A stretch of DNA of 64,000 nt from Pseudovibrio sp947494035 (GCA_947494035.1 CANLTN010000016.1:26658-90657); one strand, 5' to 3'. Shown: positions 8,462-17,864, counted from the stretch's first letter. Program-made: numbers and translations. Notes: a model not told the origin generated them from the letters alone.

Positions 8462-9682
8462 ATGAGGAATAAATTGATTTTACTCGCAGCAGCAGGGGCA
8501 GGTGCAATGCTGAGCGCATCTGCAGCCCAATCAGCTGAGCTGCATTTCATCCGCTGCGGCGACAATGGTCTGGATCAGGACCGTAAAGTGATCGCGGAAT
8601 TTGAAGTCAAATATCCGGGCAACACCGTCAACATGGAAAACCTGCCATGGGGCACCTGTCAGGATAAGTCGCTAAAGCTCGCTGCCGCTGGCAGCCCGCC
8701 TTCCGTGTCCTACATGGGCTCCCGTACGCTCAAGCAGCTGGCGGACAATAACCTTGTCGTTCCTGTAAAAATCTCCGAGGAGCAACAGCAGAGCTACCAG
8801 CCGGGCGTTTTGGGAACCGTCAGCTACCGCGATCAGTTCTGGGGCTTCCCGCGTGCATTCTCCACCAAGGGCCTCTTCCTCAACTGCGACATCTTCGAGG
8901 AAGCCGGTCTTGCTTGTGAAGCGCCGAAGACATGGGATGAGATGTATGAAACAGCCAAAATCATCAAAGACAAAACCGGAAAAGCTGGTGTGGGTCTCAC
9001 GGGCAAAGACTTCGACAACACCATGCACCAGTTCCTCAACTACCTGTACTCCAACGGCGGTCAGGTGATTGATCCATCCACCAACGAAATCACACTCAAC
9101 TCCAAGAATACACTGGAAACACTCAAGTTCTACGGCAAGCTGGTTGATGTTTCTCAGGATGGCCCAACCGCGTTCGAGCGTACACAGGTGCGTGACCTGT
9201 TCAACGACAACAAAGTCGGCATGTATATCGATGGCCCATGGGCCCGCAGCCAGCATAAAGAAGGCATCAACACCATAGCTGCTGCAATTCCGGCAGGTCC
9301 AAGCGGTGTCAGTGGAACACTTCTCATCACCGACTCCCTTGCCGTCTTCAAAGGCTCAGGCCATGAGGATCTGGCCATGGAATTCGCCCGCATGATGACC
9401 ACAGGCGACTCCCAATACGAGCTGGACAGACCAGAAGGCTGGGGGCTGACCCCAATCCTGAAATATGAAGAGCTTGGCTACGAGAAGCCATACTACATGG
9501 ATGATCCATACTGGAAAGTCTTCATCGACCCGATCCCGACCGGAGGCCCGGAGCCGCTGTTCGTGGACTACAAAGCGATGCAGACAACCATCAACTCCAT
9601 GATTCAGGGCATCATCCTGAAGGACGACACAGCTGAAAATCTGGTGTCAATCGCGGCTGAAGAACTCGAAGAGTTCAAGTAA
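8462..9682 (+). CDS. CUT1 sugar ABC transporter substrate-binding protein
   Basis: A 406-residue periplasmic binding protein of the MalE/UgpB cluster. Starting at the ATG at 8462, which has GGGAGG about six bases upstream, the protein opens with a classic signal peptide (MRNKLILL followed by an Ala-rich core) and a probable cleavage after AQSA (about residue 24). An upstream in-frame start would add 12 residues in front of this signal and is unlikely. The mature protein contains the bilobal binding fold with internal segments such as GVGLTGKDFDNTMHQFLNYL. It delivers the sugar to the two permeases encoded just upstream. Confidence 0.92.
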   Translation: MRNKLILLAAAGAGAMLSASAAQSAELHFIRCGDNGLDQDRKVIAEFEVKYPGNTVNMENLPWGTCQDKSLKLAAAGSPPSVSYMGSRTLKQLADNNLVVPVKISEEQQQSYQPGVLGTVSYRDQFWGFPRAFSTKGLFLNCDIFEEAGLACEAPKTWDEMYETAKIIKDKTGKAGVGLTGKDFDNTMHQFLNYLYSNGGQVIDPSTNEITLNSKNTLETLKFYGKLVDVSQDGPTAFERTQVRDLFNDNKVGMYIDGPWARSQHKEGINTIAAAIPAGPSGVSGTLLITDSLAVFKGSGHEDLAMEFARMMTTGDSQYELDRPEGWGLTPILKYEELGYEKPYYMDDPYWKVFIDPIPTGGPEPLFVDYKAMQTTINSMIQGIILKDDTAENLVSIAAEELEEFK

Positions 9683-9745
9683 GCGCACTCCCGGAGAGGC
9701 TGACCCCAGCCTCTCCCAATTCCTGACTGCGAGAAGACGAAGAGT

Positions 9746-10846
9746 ATGGCCACGCTTCAGCTGCAAAACATAACCAAATCATTTGGACCAACACCCGTAT
9801 TGAAGGACGTCAGCCTGTCCATCGAGGACAAGGAGTTTGTCGTCTTTGTTGGCCCGTCTGGCTGCGGAAAAACAACCTTGTTGCGCATTGTGGCAGGCTT
9901 GGAAATCGCAACGCAAGGGGCCATCCTGATTGATGGAAAGGATGTGTCCTCAGACCATCCAATCGACCGTGGCATCGCCATGGTGTTCCAGAGCTACGCG
10001 CTCTATCCCCACCTCTCGGTGTTTGAAAACATTGCCTTTCCTCTGCGCGTTGCCAAGCGTCCGGAAGAAGAGATAAAGGACCGCGTCCACAAAGCCGCCG
10101 CCATTCTGCAACTGGAAGAGCGGTTGCAACACAAGCCCGGCCAGCTCTCCGGCGGTCAGCGCCAGCGTGTTGCCATTGGCCGGTCCATCGTGCGCAATCC
10201 CAAAGTCTTCCTGTTCGACGAGCCGCTCTCAAACCTTGATGCAGCGCTGCGCGGGGATATGCGTGTGGAACTCTCAAAGCTCCACAAAAGCCTCGACACC
10301 ACAATGATTTACGTAACCCACGATCAGGTGGAAGCCATGACAATGGCAGACCGTATCGTGGTACTGAACAACGGCCTCGTGGAGCAATGCGGCACTCCAA
10401 TGGAACTGTACCTGCACCCGCGCAACAAGTTCGTGGCAGGCTTCATCGGGCACCCCAAAATGAATTTCGTTCCTGCCATGGTGGACCGTGTGGAAGACCA
10501 TTGTCTCCACCTGCAACTGAAGCAGGGCAACAGCCTGTCTGTGCCTGTCTCAAGTCAGGGTATCCGTGCTGGCGATACAGTTGAAATCGGAATCCGTCCA
10601 GAACACATGCAGCTTGATGGCAAGGGGCCAATCACCATGCATGTGGAAGTGCTGGAACGTCTCGGAGCTCACTCCATCGCTTATGGCGAGGTCAACGGAA
10701 ACAATTCATTCTGTGCGTCTCTACCCGCCATGGCAGATGTGCGCGAGGGCGCAATCATCCGGCTCAACGTCAAGCCGGAGAACACTTACGTCTTTGACAA
10801 AAATGGCATTGCACAGAAACGTCTGGGCGCACTGCAACCGGCCTAG
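9746..10846 (+). CDS. ABC transporter ATP-binding protein, UgpC/MsmK type
   Basis: A 366-residue ATPase that energises the upstream importer. Walker A is GPSGCGKTT (about residues 36-44), the signature is LSGGQRQR (about 133-140), Walker B is VFLFDEPLSNLDA (about 153-165), and the switch His is in YVTHDQVEAMTMADR. A C-terminal MalK-like regulatory OB domain (from about residue 240) includes GIRPEHM. Length and layout match MalK/UgpC/MsmK proteins. It follows the binding protein by 63 bases and precedes the catabolic genes. Confidence 0.93.
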   Translation: MATLQLQNITKSFGPTPVLKDVSLSIEDKEFVVFVGPSGCGKTTLLRIVAGLEIATQGAILIDGKDVSSDHPIDRGIAMVFQSYALYPHLSVFENIAFPLRVAKRPEEEIKDRVHKAAAILQLEERLQHKPGQLSGGQRQRVAIGRSIVRNPKVFLFDEPLSNLDAALRGDMRVELSKLHKSLDTTMIYVTHDQVEAMTMADRIVVLNNGLVEQCGTPMELYLHPRNKFVAGFIGHPKMNFVPAMVDRVEDHCLHLQLKQGNSLSVPVSSQGIRAGDTVEIGIRPEHMQLDGKGPITMHVEVLERLGAHSIAYGEVNGNNSFCASLPAMADVREGAIIRLNVKPENTYVFDKNGIAQKRLGALQPA

Positions 10847-10855
10847 GAGAAACAC

Positions 10856-12040
10856 ATGCGTATCATCGTTGTTGGTATGGGCCTGCGCGCCGTCAGCGTT
10901 CTGGAACGACTGCAAGTTCACATGCCGGAAGCAGACGTAGTGGCCTATGTGGACCCCGATCCCTACCAGATTGAACGCCTGAAAAACCACGAGGCAATCA
11001 ACGCCTACAAGACTCTGGAAGATATGCTGGCGGGCGAGGAGGCCGACCTGTTGTTCGTCAGCTCACCAAACCATATGCACCTGCAACACATCCGTCTCGG
11101 TCTGGAAGCGGGCATCCGCATCTTTGCCGAAAAGCCGGTGGTGATCTCCATGAGCGAGACCATGGAGCTGGCAGAACTGCTCTACCGCTATGGCGAGGGT
11201 CAGGTGCTTGTGGGGCTGGTGCTCCGCTACGCCCAGCATGTTAGAGACCTGCGCACAGCACAGGCCGCAGGGCACCTCGGCTCTGTTGTTTCCATTGAGG
11301 CCAACGAGCACATCGCGCCCTATCATGGCGCTTTCTTCATGCGGGACTGGCGCCGCTATTCCAAGTACTCCGGCGGCTTCATGCTGGAAAAATGCTGTCA
11401 TGATCTGGATATCTACAACATGGTGACCGGCTCCCGCCCATCACGTGTTGCCAGCTTCGGCGGCAGAAAATCCTTTGTCCCCGCCAATGCCCCTGCACAA
11501 GATTCAGATACGCAGGTGTATCATGTCAAAGAGTCGATCTGGGAGGCGACCGAAGATCCGTTCCGCTCCGATGGCGACATTGTTGATTACCAAACCGCCA
11601 TCCTCGAATACGAGAGCGGCGCGACCATGGCCTTCCACACAAACATCAACGTACCGGATGAACACCGCCGGTTCTGCGTAATCGGCACCAAAGGCATGGC
11701 TGAGGGCGACTTTGTGCGCGGATACCTGAAAGTGACCGATGCCCATACCCGTGGCACAGTGCTGGAAGAAGATTACACCAAGTCCATCGACCGTCCCGGT
11801 GCCCACTACGGTGCGGATGATTTGATGTGTCAGGATTTGTGCGCGTACCTGCGCAGTGAAATGGAGGCCCTGCCAGTCTCCGTCGTTGATGCGCTGGAGG
11901 CAGGCGTTGCCGCCCTTGCACTTGATCAGGCGCGCACCACCGGTCGGGTCGTCGACCTGACCTCCTATTGGCAAAAGTTTGACAGTTTTGATCTGCGTGG
12001 AACCACAGCAACAAAAACAAAAAAGACGGAATCAATATAG
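10856..12040 (+). CDS. Gfo/Idh/MocA family oxidoreductase
   Basis: A 394-residue NAD(P)-dependent dehydrogenase. The N-terminal Rossmann fold starts IIVVGMGLRAVSVLERL, and the conserved active-site EKP motif is at residues 92-94. The C-terminal Gfo/Idh domain holds the active-site segment GGFMLEKCCHDLDIYNMVTG. AGGAG precedes the ATG. Family members oxidise or epimerise sugars, inositols and glycosides. In this operon it could process a modified or glycosidically linked amino sugar, a step not needed in the textbook GlcNAc pathway. Its last codon overlaps the GTG start of the next gene. Confidence 0.85.
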   Translation: MRIIVVGMGLRAVSVLERLQVHMPEADVVAYVDPDPYQIERLKNHEAINAYKTLEDMLAGEEADLLFVSSPNHMHLQHIRLGLEAGIRIFAEKPVVISMSETMELAELLYRYGEGQVLVGLVLRYAQHVRDLRTAQAAGHLGSVVSIEANEHIAPYHGAFFMRDWRRYSKYSGGFMLEKCCHDLDIYNMVTGSRPSRVASFGGRKSFVPANAPAQDSDTQVYHVKESIWEATEDPFRSDGDIVDYQTAILEYESGATMAFHTNINVPDEHRRFCVIGTKGMAEGDFVRGYLKVTDAHTRGTVLEEDYTKSIDRPGAHYGADDLMCQDLCAYLRSEMEALPVSVVDALEAGVAALALDQARTTGRVVDLTSYWQKFDSFDLRGTTATKTKKTESI

Positions 12041-13137
12041 TGAGCAACTGGGCAACTACGCGCGAAATCAAGGCGCAGCCACAAATCTGGACAAGCTGGG
12101 CGCAAGAACTTGGTGCCTCAATAAACGATCTGCGCGAGTGGGTCGCCAATTCCGGAGCCACAGAAATCTGGTTATGCGGCGCTGGCTCATCCTCCTATAT
12201 CGGCGATATTCTTTGCAGAGCGCTGCATGCATCCTCCGTGCTTCCAATGCGCGCCGTGCCCTCAACCGATCTGGTCAGCGCGCCGGAAACGTTCAAACGC
12301 AAAGGGGTGATCCCGCTGGTGGTGTCGTTTGGCCGGTCGGGCAACTCTACGGAGACCATCGGCACACTGGACCTGCTGGACGCACTCTTCCCGGCAGCTC
12401 CACGGCTGAACATCACCTGCAACAAGGACAGCACACTGGCAACTCGCCAGCCTGCGTCAAAGGCCAGTCAGCGCGTAATCGTGTTGCCTGAAGCATGCCA
12501 CGACAGCGGCTTTGCCATGACCTCCAGCTTCACCACGATGATCCTCACAGCCATGGCCGTCTTCGGGCAGGAAACACCGGAAGAATTCACCGCCAACATC
12601 CACGAGATCAGTAAGGCTGCAACGAGTGTGCTGGCAGAAGTTAAGCAGCTGGCGGGCAAACTCGGCAGGCCCCACCGCGCTGTGTTCGTGGGCTCCGGCC
12701 CGCTTACCTTCGTTGCCCGCGAAAGCGCGCTCAAGGTGATGGAATTGTCAGTCGGTAGAATCCCGTCCATCTGGGACAGCTCCCTCGGCTTCCGCCACGG
12801 ACCTAAGTCCTTTGTCGATGACCAGACCAAGGTCTTCGTGTTCCTCTCCAACAACCGGCATTCCCGTCGCTATGACCAGGATCTGGCCGAAGAGGTAAAA
12901 GCGCAATTTGGTGAGCGCACTGTAATGACCATCGGCAACGCCGAGCGAGCGGATGTGCATATTCCATGCAAACTGTCGGACGGTTGGATGTCGGTCCTTC
13001 ATATTTTCATAGCCCAGTGGCTGGGCGTGGTTTGGTCGAACCAGCTTGGTTTGAACGTGGACAATCCGTTTGAAGGGCAGGGCACACTAACCCGCGTTGT
13101 TTCAGGCGTAAAACTCTATGCATTGAAAGAGGGTTGA
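12040..13137 (+). CDS. SIS domain amino-sugar isomerase/deaminase, AgaS-like
   Basis: A 365-residue protein with two SIS (phosphosugar isomerase) domains, about residues 35-170 and 205-340. It includes GAGSSSYIGDILCRAL and SFGRSGNSTETIGTLDLLDA in the first, and GSGPLTFVARESALKVMELS in the second. It lacks the glutaminase domain of GlmS, as AgaS and FrlB-type deaminases do. It starts with GTG at 12040, overlapping the upstream stop by one base, so translation is probably coupled. In GalNAc pathways AgaS deaminates and isomerises galactosamine-6-phosphate to tagatose-6-phosphate; in GlcNAc pathways the analogous step gives fructose-6-phosphate. Context favours one of these two. Confidence 0.85.
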   Translation: MSNWATTREIKAQPQIWTSWAQELGASINDLREWVANSGATEIWLCGAGSSSYIGDILCRALHASSVLPMRAVPSTDLVSAPETFKRKGVIPLVVSFGRSGNSTETIGTLDLLDALFPAAPRLNITCNKDSTLATRQPASKASQRVIVLPEACHDSGFAMTSSFTTMILTAMAVFGQETPEEFTANIHEISKAATSVLAEVKQLAGKLGRPHRAVFVGSGPLTFVARESALKVMELSVGRIPSIWDSSLGFRHGPKSFVDDQTKVFVFLSNNRHSRRYDQDLAEEVKAQFGERTVMTIGNAERADVHIPCKLSDGWMSVLHIFIAQWLGVVWSNQLGLNVDNPFEGQGTLTRVVSGVKLYALKEG

Positions 13138-13138
13138 A

Positions 13139-14074
13139 ATGGTTCGGGCAGGGGGGATTGATCTGGGCGGCACCAAAATCGAGGCAACTGCCTTTAATGA
13201 GGATTGGGCGGCCGTCGAAACCAAACGCATTCCAACACCTCAGGACTCCTACGAGAATCTGGTGGAGGCACTCTGCGAAATGGTGGTGTGGCTGGAAGAG
13301 ACAGCAGGCTCAAAGCACCTGCCTGTTGGCGTCGGCATTCCCGGTTTCCACTCCAAACGAACTGGCAAATTCCTCACTGCTAACCTGCCGGCATCAGGCC
13401 GCACCCTCCATCCCGACCTGACCCAAAAACTGGGCAGAGCGGTCACCTTTGAAAACGACTGCAACTGCTTCACCCTCTCCGAAGCTCTGCTGGGTGCAGG
13501 GCGCGGGTATGCCAGCGTCTTCGGCTTGATCATCGGCACGGGGGTGGGCGGTGGTTACTGCTCCGGCGGCACGCTTATATCCGGCCTCAATGGCGCTGCC
13601 GGAGAGTTCGGCCACCTCGGCATTCCTTATGCAGCCATGAAGGACCTCGGTCTGGACGCGGTCCCGTGCGGTTGTGGTCGCATCGGGTGCTTTGAAACCT
13701 ATCTCGCCGGTCCGGGCATGCGCCGCCTCGCCAAACACATCACGGGTCAAGATGTGGACGCACAAACCATCACCACCGCAGCCGCCGCAGGTGACCCGAA
13801 TATGCAGCAAGTCATGCATATATGGGCCCGCATTGCAGCCGAACTGGTCGCAGCGCTCCAATGCACGGTGGACCCCGACTGTATCGTGATCGGTGGTGGC
13901 CTTTCCAGAATTCCGAATATCGACCGGATCATTGCCGAAGCGTTGCCGGGCCATCTGCTCAGCCAGACTGAGCCGCCGGAGATCCGTGTCGCAGACTACG
14001 GCGACAGCAGCGGCACACGCGGGGCCGCCCTTGCTGCCCTTCAATCCCACGAGGAACCGGAGGCAGTGCCATGA
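13139..14074 (+). CDS. ROK family sugar kinase, probable N-acetylhexosamine kinase
   Basis: A 311-residue ROK kinase. The phosphate-binding motif GIDLGGTKIEA is at residues 6-16. The catalytic Asp sits in FENDCNCF (about residue 104). The ROK zinc site is complete: GEFGHLG supplies His, and PCGCGRIGCFETYLAG supplies three Cys (about residues 178-193). Because the operon imports its sugar by an ABC system, which leaves it unphosphorylated, a kinase is needed, and NagK/AgaK activity is the natural assignment. The stop overlaps the start of the GatZ/KbaZ gene by four bases. Confidence 0.9.
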   Translation: MVRAGGIDLGGTKIEATAFNEDWAAVETKRIPTPQDSYENLVEALCEMVVWLEETAGSKHLPVGVGIPGFHSKRTGKFLTANLPASGRTLHPDLTQKLGRAVTFENDCNCFTLSEALLGAGRGYASVFGLIIGTGVGGGYCSGGTLISGLNGAAGEFGHLGIPYAAMKDLGLDAVPCGCGRIGCFETYLAGPGMRRLAKHITGQDVDAQTITTAAAAGDPNMQQVMHIWARIAAELVAALQCTVDPDCIVIGGGLSRIPNIDRIIAEALPGHLLSQTEPPEIRVADYGDSSGTRGAALAALQSHEEPEAVP

Positions 14075-15384
14075 GCAACCCACTGCTTCAGGTCATCACC
14101 GCCAACCGCGCAGGTGTCAGCGCTGCACTCCCCTCAATCTGCTCCGCCCAGCCCGACGTCATCCTCGCCTCAGCCCTACTCGCCGCCGAAAAGGGCGCTC
14201 CCTTGTTGATCGAAGCAACCAGCAATCAGGTCAATCAGGACGGTGGCTATACAGGCATGAAGCCAGCCGATTTCGTTACTCACGTCAAAGGTATCTGCGC
14301 CAAAGCAGGCCTGCCGGAAAGTGCCCTGATCCTCGGCGGCGACCACCTCGGCCCGCAAGCATGGCGGTCTATGCCCGCCGATCAGGCCATGGCCAAAGCT
14401 AAAGAACTGATGAAAGCCTATGTTGAGGCAGGCTTCACCAAAATCCATCTGGACTGCTCCGAAGGCTGCGCCGGAGAAGCGCCTCAGGTTGGTGATGAAC
14501 TCAGCGCCAGCCGTGCAGCGCAGCTTGCCGCCATCTGCGAACACTTCGCCCCAAACCCAAACCGCCTCAACTACATCGTCGGTACGGAAGTGCCACCCCC
14601 CGGAGGTGCGCGTGATCCCGCGGAAGTGCAGGGCATCGAACCAACTCCGCCTGAACGTGCCGCTCGGACCTTGCAAATGCACTTTGAGAAGTTCAATGCG
14701 CTGGGCCTGCACGCCGCAAAAGGCCGGATCTGCGGTCTCGTCGTGCAGCCCGGTGTAGAGTTCTCCCCCTTCCATATCGACCACTTACCATCGGGCAACG
14801 ACAGTGCCCTGCGTGCAGCCCTCGATCCGTTTCAAAACGTGGTGTTCGAAGCCCACAGCACAGACTATCAGCGCAGCAGTGCATTTCCCCGTCTGGCAGA
14901 CATGGGCTTTGCCATCCTCAAGGTCGGTCCCGCGCTCACCTTTGCCTATCGTCAAGCCATCTACGCGCTCGACCACATGCTCGACTGGCTGGAAGAAGAC
15001 CGCCGCACCGTCCCAAAACTCCCGAGGGTTTTGGAGACGGAGATGCTGTCGGAGCCCAAATACTGGGGCGCTCATTATCACGGATCTGATCAGGATATCC
15101 GCCTGCTACGTCACTTCAGTTATGCAGATCGCATCCGCTATTACTGGCCTCAGGAGAAGGTGCAGGACGCACTTGAAACCCTCTTTGCAGCTCTTCAAAC
15201 TCAAAAAATCCCGGAAACTTTGTTGCTTCAACTGTTTGCATCTCAAACTGTTGAGCGTGCACAGGCTTTGCAGAGCCGTGGTTTTGGCATAGAGAAGGCG
15301 CTCGTGCTTGCTGAGATTCAGCAGGCATTGCAACCCTATTTCTTTGAAAGAGTTGAGATCCCTCGACTTGAGGAGGCTCTATGA
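14071..15384 (+). CDS. GatZ/KbaZ family tagatose-bisphosphate aldolase accessory subunit
   Basis: A 437-residue member of the GatZ/KbaZ/AgaZ family, recognised from the N-terminus (ITANRAGVSAALPSICSAQP, then PLLIEATSNQVNQDGG) and from LGGDHLGPQAW and KIHLDCSEGC. In enterobacteria this protein stabilises the class II tagatose-1,6-bisphosphate aldolase GatY/KbaY; older annotations call it tagatose-6-phosphate kinase. Its presence implies the operon's sugar is routed through tagatose phosphates, that is, GalNAc or galactosamine. No GatY/KbaY-type catalytic subunit and no PfkB-type tagatose-6-phosphate kinase is in the window. It overlaps both neighbours by four bases, indicating translational coupling. 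Confidence 0.88.
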   Translation: MSNPLLQVITANRAGVSAALPSICSAQPDVILASALLAAEKGAPLLIEATSNQVNQDGGYTGMKPADFVTHVKGICAKAGLPESALILGGDHLGPQAWRSMPADQAMAKAKELMKAYVEAGFTKIHLDCSEGCAGEAPQVGDELSASRAAQLAAICEHFAPNPNRLNYIVGTEVPPPGGARDPAEVQGIEPTPPERAARTLQMHFEKFNALGLHAAKGRICGLVVQPGVEFSPFHIDHLPSGNDSALRAALDPFQNVVFEAHSTDYQRSSAFPRLADMGFAILKVGPALTFAYRQAIYALDHMLDWLEEDRRTVPKLPRVLETEMLSEPKYWGAHYHGSDQDIRLLRHFSYADRIRYYWPQEKVQDALETLFAALQTQKIPETLLLQLFASQTVERAQALQSRGFGIEKALVLAEIQQALQPYFFERVEIPRLEEAL

Positions 15385-16526
15385 GCACCGCACCGGGCAA
15401 TCAAGAAATCTGGCTTTGTCCAGACCAGCTGTTTGACGGCCAGAACCTGCTGACCAGCACCGCCGTTCATGTGGTGAACGGTACATGCGCAGGCCTGTCA
15501 TCCACCGGAGACTTGCCCGCTGGTGCAACGGTCAAAAAGCTGTCAGGCCTGATCACTCCGGGTTTCTTTGATATTCAGGTCAATGGCGGCGGCGGCGTGC
15601 TCTACAACACCACCCCAACACCGGAAGGCTTGGCAAACATCGCGTACGCCCACCGCCAGTTCGGCACCACGGCCTTGCTGCCAACGGTCATCACCGATGC
15701 TCAGCAGGTACTGGACGACGCTGTCGAGGCCATGAAGGATGCTTACGGCTCCCACGGCATCAAAGGCATCCACATCGAAGGCCCGCACATCAGCGTGGAG
15801 CGTAAAGGCACCCACGACGCCAGCTGGGTCCGCCCCTTTGATGCCCGCACCTTGAAGCTGATCCGCGATCTGCGCGACCGCAACATTCCGGTGCTTATCA
15901 CCGTGGCACCGGAAGGTGTTGCTAAAGGGGATATTACCACTCTGGTGGAAATGGGAGCCGTTGTCTCCATCGGCCACACCAATGCAGGTGTCGCGGAGAT
16001 CAAACCGGCTCTGGAAGAGGGCGCGACCCTCTTCACCCACCTGTTCAACGGCATGTCCCAGATGGTCAACCGCGAACCGGGAGCAGTCGGAACAGCCATC
16101 AACAGCACCGCCTATTGCTCGCTGATTGCAGACGGACACCACGTGGCCGACGATATGCTGCGCCTCGCCATCCGCGCACGTCCTGTCCAAGACCGCATGA
16201 TTATCATCAGCGACGCCATGCCAACCGTTGGCGGGCCGGATCATTTCGATCTTTACGGACATCAGATTTATCTGAAAGACGGCAAGCTCATCAACAACGC
16301 CGGGTCTCTGGCAGGGGCCCACACCACTATGTGGGAATCCGTTGCACGCATGATCAATCAGCTTGAAGTCCCGACACAAGACGTGCTGCGTATGGCTGTT
16401 TCCAACCCAGCTGCATTGATGAGCCTCACCCCGTCCGTCGCCACTCTGCAATCCGCAGATCTCTCAGATCTGCTGCTGATCTCGCCAGACACCAACTCCG
16501 TCTCGTTACTCTCGCAAATGCTATAG
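15381..16526 (+). CDS. nagA: N-acetylglucosamine/galactosamine-6-phosphate deacetylase
   Basis: A 381-residue amidohydrolase-fold deacetylase that removes acetate from GlcNAc-6-P or GalNAc-6-P. Family motifs appear in order: PGFFDIQVNGGGGV, the metal Glu in GIHIEGPHI (about residue 130), His in SIGHTNA, His in FTHLFNGMSQM, and the catalytic Asp in IISDAMPTVGG. It starts four bases inside the previous gene and ends the operon; the convergent HlyD gene ends 25 bases further with no clear terminator between. Whether it acts on the gluco or galacto isomer (NagA or AgaA) cannot be told from the sequence alone. Confidence 0.92.
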   Translation: MSTAPGNQEIWLCPDQLFDGQNLLTSTAVHVVNGTCAGLSSTGDLPAGATVKKLSGLITPGFFDIQVNGGGGVLYNTTPTPEGLANIAYAHRQFGTTALLPTVITDAQQVLDDAVEAMKDAYGSHGIKGIHIEGPHISVERKGTHDASWVRPFDARTLKLIRDLRDRNIPVLITVAPEGVAKGDITTLVEMGAVVSIGHTNAGVAEIKPALEEGATLFTHLFNGMSQMVNREPGAVGTAINSTAYCSLIADGHHVADDMLRLAIRARPVQDRMIIISDAMPTVGGPDHFDLYGHQIYLKDGKLINNAGSLAGAHTTMWESVARMINQLEVPTQDVLRMAVSNPAALMSLTPSVATLQSADLSDLLLISPDTNSVSLLSQML

Positions 16527-16550
16527 CAGCTAGGCGCGAAAGCCTCCGGA

Positions 16551-17864
16551 TTACCGTTCCCGAAACGCCTCTGCTTTTACCTTGAGCAGAGGCTTGGCGA
16601 TGTAACTTAAAACGCTCTTCTCTCCGGTCAGAATATCAATGCTGGCCGTCATGCCCGGAGTAATCGGAAGCGGGTGAGCATTCGATCCAAGATGGTTCTG
16701 CTTGGTGCGCACGATCACCTTAAAGAAGGCCTCCCCGCGTTCATCCTCTGACGTATCCGGGCTGATCCGCTCCAGCACCCCGTCCAATCCACCATAAATG
16801 GAATAGTCATAGGCCGTAATCTTTGCGCTCACATTCTGACCGGGATGAAGGAACGCAACATTCTGCGGCGGTATTTTTGCAGCGATCAGCAAGGTGTCTT
16901 CCAGCGGAACAATCTCCACCAGCGGCTCACCCGCCTGAACCACGGCGCCAATGGTGCTCACATTGAGCTTGTTGATCACCCCGCGCACCGGCGCCACCAA
17001 CGCACTGCGATGAACGCGGTCTTCGGCACCGCGCAGGCGCTCATCAATGACGGCAAGTTCCGTTTTTGCCGCCGCAAGCTCCGATTGTGCAGTGGTAGCA
17101 AAGGCAGTTTTTGTTGAAATGACCCGCTGCATGGCCTCTTGTTGGGCCGAGTGCGCACTTGCAAGCGTTGCCTCAAGCATTTGCCGTTCCCCATCAATCG
17201 TCGTGTGCTGACGCTTGAGCCGTAAATACTCAATCTCAGGCAGGATACCGCGTTCATAAAGCCGCTGATTGATCTCCAGCTCGCGAGAAATGATGGTGAG
17301 GTTGGCCGTGAGCATGCGCGCCTGCGCCTCCAACTGCTTCAGATCCTGCTCCTTTTGCGAAAACTGGCTCTGAAGCACAGCAACTTCGGCGTTAAGCTGG
17401 TCCTGCCGAGCCCTATAAACCTCCATTTCACGCTGCATAAATGCTGTAACCTGCGAAGAGGCATATGACTGCTCATGCACAACAAGGTCGACCTGCTGCG
17501 CCTCCGCTGTCAGGCGCGCAAGGCGGGCTTGCAGAGCATATTTCTTCTGCTGTAATTCACCCAGCTGCGAGGCAAAGCCCGTGTTATCCAGCCTTACCAG
17601 CACAGCGCCTTGTTCCACGATCTCGCCTTCATAAAACAAAACCTCAGAGACAATCCCACGCTCTGGAGCCTGCACGATTTGCATCTGTCGTGAGGGGATC
17701 ACCCGCCCGTCGCCGCGGGTGACTTCCTCCACATGGGCTAGCGCCGACCAGACGAACAGCAACAGCAAAATGCCCGCACTGGCAAGGATGAGTGCTCTGG
17801 AGCGCTTTGGGCTGTGAAACTCCGGCAGCTCAAGTTGTTTGAGTGGCAGGTGAAGGGCTTTCAT
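16551..17864 (-). CDS. HlyD family type I secretion periplasmic adaptor
   Basis: A 437-residue membrane-fusion protein linking an ABC exporter to an outer-membrane channel. One transmembrane helix (about residues 24-46) follows a short cytosolic tail. A biotinyl-lipoyl-like half (GIVSEVLFYEGEIVEQGAVL) is split by a long coiled-coil hairpin (about 105-300), followed by the second lipoyl half and the HlyD C-terminal block (TPGMTASIDILTGEKSVLSY). It overlaps the end of the upstream ATPase gene by four bases. The LapC-like arrangement suggests export of a large adhesin or RTX protein, but no substrate gene and no TolC-type gene is in the window. Confidence 0.9.
   Translation of the reverse strand: MKALHLPLKQLELPEFHSPKRSRALILASAGILLLLFVWSALAHVEEVTRGDGRVIPSRQMQIVQAPERGIVSEVLFYEGEIVEQGAVLVRLDNTGFASQLGELQQKKYALQARLARLTAEAQQVDLVVHEQSYASSQVTAFMQREMEVYRARQDQLNAEVAVLQSQFSQKEQDLKQLEAQARMLTANLTIISRELEINQRLYERGILPEIEYLRLKRQHTTIDGERQMLEATLASAHSAQQEAMQRVISTKTAFATTAQSELAAAKTELAVIDERLRGAEDRVHRSALVAPVRGVINKLNVSTIGAVVQAGEPLVEIVPLEDTLLIAAKIPPQNVAFLHPGQNVSAKITAYDYSIYGGLDGVLERISPDTSEDERGEAFFKVIVRTKQNHLGSNAHPLPITPGMTASIDILTGEKSVLSYIAKPLLKVKAEAFRER

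Noticed and set aside
13394..14083. 229-codon minus-strand ORF opposite the ROK kinase gene
   Set aside because: Antisense shadow of a gene with intact catalytic and zinc motifs.
15543..16451. 302-codon minus-strand ORF opposite nagA
   Set aside because: It is entirely antisense to a strongly supported gene, has His/Gln-rich, protein-unlike composition and no ribosome site; a by-product of codon bias.
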